The translations under genes and the position numbers were made by a program. A stretch of DNA of 6,821 nt from Armatimonadota bacterium (lineage in GTDB: Bacteria; Armatimonadota; Zipacnadia; Zipacnadales; FEN-943), in NCBI GenBank assembly GCA_026419655.1, contig JANZZA010000012.1, forward strand, positions 1 to 6,821. The letters run 5' to 3'. Positions within the stretch are counted from its first letter, which is position 1. The number at the start of each line of letters is the position of its first letter. Below the pieces are notes generated by a model. That model worked only from the letters and a program-made list of their open reading frames with translations. It did no database searches and had not been told where the DNA came from. Positions 4,795 to 6,821 of this stretch are shown one piece after another.

Positions 4795-6821
4795 ATGGAA
4801 CAAGTCCAGCAGATGCAACTTAGCGATTACGTTCGCGCGCTCGCCAGGCGCTGGGTCTTCGTGTTGCTTTTCACTCTTGCTGTGACCCTCACCGGCGGCA
4901 TTTATTCTCTCACGGCCCCGCAGCGGTATGTGGCGAGTGCCCGCGTGTTGTTGCGGGGGGAAGCTCCGGGCTTGACAGTGGTCTTCGGTCAGCCGCGGTC
5001 CGACCGCTTTGGTTCGACCGGTCTTTCCCTGGACACTTATGCCAAGCTGATGACCAGTTCTGAGACTGCCAAGCGGGTTTCTCAACGGCTGGCAGCCCGA
5101 ACAAGCGGCCAGCGCATAGTAGTAGACCCCGCCGAAGTCGTGCAATCTCTTCGTGCCATTACGGAACCCCCTGACGTCCTCCGTGTGGAAGCCGAGTCGC
5201 CAAGTCCCGAGCACGCCATCGCCATAGCCAACGAGGCAGCGGATAGCTTTGTATCACTCGTGGGCGACTTCCAGCGTGCTCAGGAAACGGCTGCCCGCCA
5301 GTTCATCGAGGAGCAGTTGAGGCTGACCGGAGACGAAATTGCCCAGCTCACCAAGCAACTACAAACATTGCGGGAGGCAGGCAACCTCGCCCCGGAGCAG
5401 CTTGCGGTGCCACTGAAGGCAGGCGGTGCTGACTACGTTAATCTGCTCCAGCGCTATACGGACCAGCTCACAGGTCTTGACAGTCAGATAGCGGCTGGGC
5501 AGCGTCAGCTTGCTGAGGTGCGTGCTCAACTGGCCAAACGCCGGCCCTTCAGGCTCCAGAAGACCCAGCGTGAGAATCCCTTGCGGGCTGAGCTTGACAA
5601 GCAACTGATTGCTTACCGTTCTGCCCTGGCTGACCTAACCAGCCGCTACACTAACGACCACCCGGCGGTGGCCGATACCAAGGCCCGCATTGCTGAGCTG
5701 GAAAAACTGATCGCTACCGTCCCGCCACTGGTAGAGTCAAGCACGAGCGCCGAGGACCCGGCCTATGATGCGCTCAACAAACGAGAACTTGAGTTACGCG
5801 AACAGCTTGCCGAATTGCGAGGGCAGCGCTCTGTGGTGGCGGCGGCAGTAGCACGGCTTCGCCAGCAGGCACGTGCCGGTGCCAGCATTCAACAACAAAC
5901 CGAGGACCTGCAAGCCCGCCTGGAGATGCTTCGGGAAGTTCAGTCACGACTCGTGCGCGAGCTCCAGGTTCACAAAATGAACGAGGCCGTCAAGGCAGAA
6001 GTGGCCGCTGTTCTAGACCGCGCTGTGGTCGCCACTTCCATGACGCCACAACTGAGCAAAACTCTCCTGTTTTCGATGCTGCTAGGCTTCGTGGTGTCTG
6101 CTTTGCTGGCAGTCCTTCTGGAGCTAATGGACGACACCATCCGCGATCCTGACGATCTGCGCCGCTATACGGACCTGGCGTACCTGGGCATGGTCCCCCA
6201 AATGGACCAGATCGAGGACCCACTCGTTTTTGCGGCTGACCCAAGAAGCTCTTACGCCGAGGCTTATCGCTCGGTTCGCTCCCAGATGAATTTCCGTCTG
6301 TGGGAGAAGCCGGGCAAAGCGCTTCTGGTGACGAGCGCGTTGGCCAACGAGGGCAAAACCTTGACCTTGGCCAACATCGCCACGGCATACGCCCAGGCCG
6401 GGCAAAGCGTTCTCGTGGTGGACACGGACCTGCGTCGGCCGGCCTTACACAAACTCCTGGGAGTCTCCAACGACCGCGGCCTCACAAACGCCGTGGTCGG
6501 CGAGGTGCCGGTAGAAGAGGTAATCTACGAGACGCGGGTGCCCGGCCTGCGACTGGTCCCCAGTGGGCCGTTGCCGCCCAATCCCGCTGAACTGTTGGAA
6601 AGCGAAGCGGCCAGAGCTGTACTTCAGAAGCTCGCGGATAGCGCCGACGTCGTGTTCTTCGACACACCGCCCTGTCTGGTCATCAGTGACGCCGCAGTCT
6701 TGGCTCCGCTGGTGGACCACGTTGTACTGGTGTTGCATTCCGGTCAGGTCACTGCCCGCGAGTTAAGGCAGGCCAAGGAGACCCTCGAAGCCGGTCGGGC
6801 TTCCATTCTTGGCGTTGTCCT
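4795..6821 (+). CDS. Wzc/CapB-type polysaccharide co-polymerase fused to a BY-family tyrosine kinase, 3' truncated
   Basis: This inner-membrane protein is expected to control chain length and export of capsule or exopolysaccharide, and to autophosphorylate on tyrosine. In all, 675 codons are visible. A short cytoplasmic lead precedes TM1 (about 20-40). The Wzz-like motif PQRYVASARVLL follows, then a periplasmic domain with coiled coils (about 160-195, 223-260 and 325-400) and a GNVR-like segment. TM2 is at about 424-442. The cytoplasmic kinase has the oligomerisation motif ExxRxxR (EAYRSVR, 489-495), Walker A ALANEGKT (515-522, Lys521), Walker A' VLVVDTDLRRP (539-549), and Walker B VVFFDTPP (619-626) followed by the conserved SDA. 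Walker A has Asn where Gly is common (NEGK for GEGK). The proline-rich stretch before TM2 is reduced to one proline (Pro418). The frame has no stop before the window end. With a usual length of 700-750, the tyrosine-rich tail lies outside, so autophosphorylation sites cannot be judged. It probably starts a polysaccharide operon continuing rightward. Confidence 0.93.
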   Translation, partial: MEQVQQMQLSDYVRALARRWVFVLLFTLAVTLTGGIYSLTAPQRYVASARVLLRGEAPGLTVVFGQPRSDRFGSTGLSLDTYAKLMTSSETAKRVSQRLAARTSGQRIVVDPAEVVQSLRAITEPPDVLRVEAESPSPEHAIAIANEAADSFVSLVGDFQRAQETAARQFIEEQLRLTGDEIAQLTKQLQTLREAGNLAPEQLAVPLKAGGADYVNLLQRYTDQLTGLDSQIAAGQRQLAEVRAQLAKRRPFRLQKTQRENPLRAELDKQLIAYRSALADLTSRYTNDHPAVADTKARIAELEKLIATVPPLVESSTSAEDPAYDALNKRELELREQLAELRGQRSVVAAAVARLRQQARAGASIQQQTEDLQARLEMLREVQSRLVRELQVHKMNEAVKAEVAAVLDRAVVATSMTPQLSKTLLFSMLLGFVVSALLAVLLELMDDTIRDPDDLRRYTDLAYLGMVPQMDQIEDPLVFAADPRSSYAEAYRSVRSQMNFRLWEKPGKALLVTSALANEGKTLTLANIATAYAQAGQSVLVVDTDLRRPALHKLLGVSNDRGLTNAVVGEVPVEEVIYETRVPGLRLVPSGPLPPNPAELLESEAARAVLQKLADSADVVFFDTPPCLVISDAAVLAPLVDHVVLVLHSGQVTARELRQAKETLEAGRASILGVV

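Noticed and set aside
1..6821. CRISPR arrays, insertion sequences, tRNA or rRNA genes
   Set aside because: No regularly spaced exact repeats, transposase motifs with terminal repeats, or tRNA T-loop with matching acceptor arms were seen in the non-coding parts of either strand.

Overview
The window is GC-rich bacterial chromosomal DNA carrying three plus-strand genes, two of them cut by the window edges. In order they are the C-terminal four fifths of smc (chromosome condensation ATPase), a complete cysS (cysteinyl-tRNA synthetase), and the start and most of a large membrane protein of the Wzc/CapB type, in which a polysaccharide chain-length regulator is fused to a bacterial tyrosine kinase. 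Codon use (G/C-ending codons, many long antisense open frames) is similar across all three genes, and nothing suggests recent transfer. The bacterial SMC head and the PCP-2a/BY-kinase fusion show a bacterium. The SMC H-loop region (THNPQT...YGVTMQ) recalls deep-branching, Terrabacteria-like lineages such as Armatimonadota or Chloroflexota, but that is recollection of family patterns and not a placement.

Layout: 1-2883 smc (5' end missing); 2884-3017 a 134-base gap with two small hairpins and no convincing ribosome binding site for the next gene; 3018-4415 cysS; 4416-4794 a 379-base intergenic region; 4795-6821 the exopolysaccharide co-polymerase/tyrosine kinase (3' end missing). The first two genes are housekeeping functions and may be co-transcribed. 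The third begins a different functional block, probably a capsule or exopolysaccharide locus continuing to the right, and it has its own good Shine-Dalgarno sequence and a possible promoter.

The least ordinary part is the 4416-4794 intergenic region. It holds a diverged direct repeat with a period of 72-73 bases. The core of this repeat reads CysCysPheAla in three copies and CysCysPheAlaSerGlyPro in two, and in those cores the copies differ only at third codon positions. The copies lie in two different frames, so the region looks either like a decayed small cysteine-rich coding sequence or like a structured repeat element. No complete new system (defence, CRISPR, mobile element) is visible in the window.
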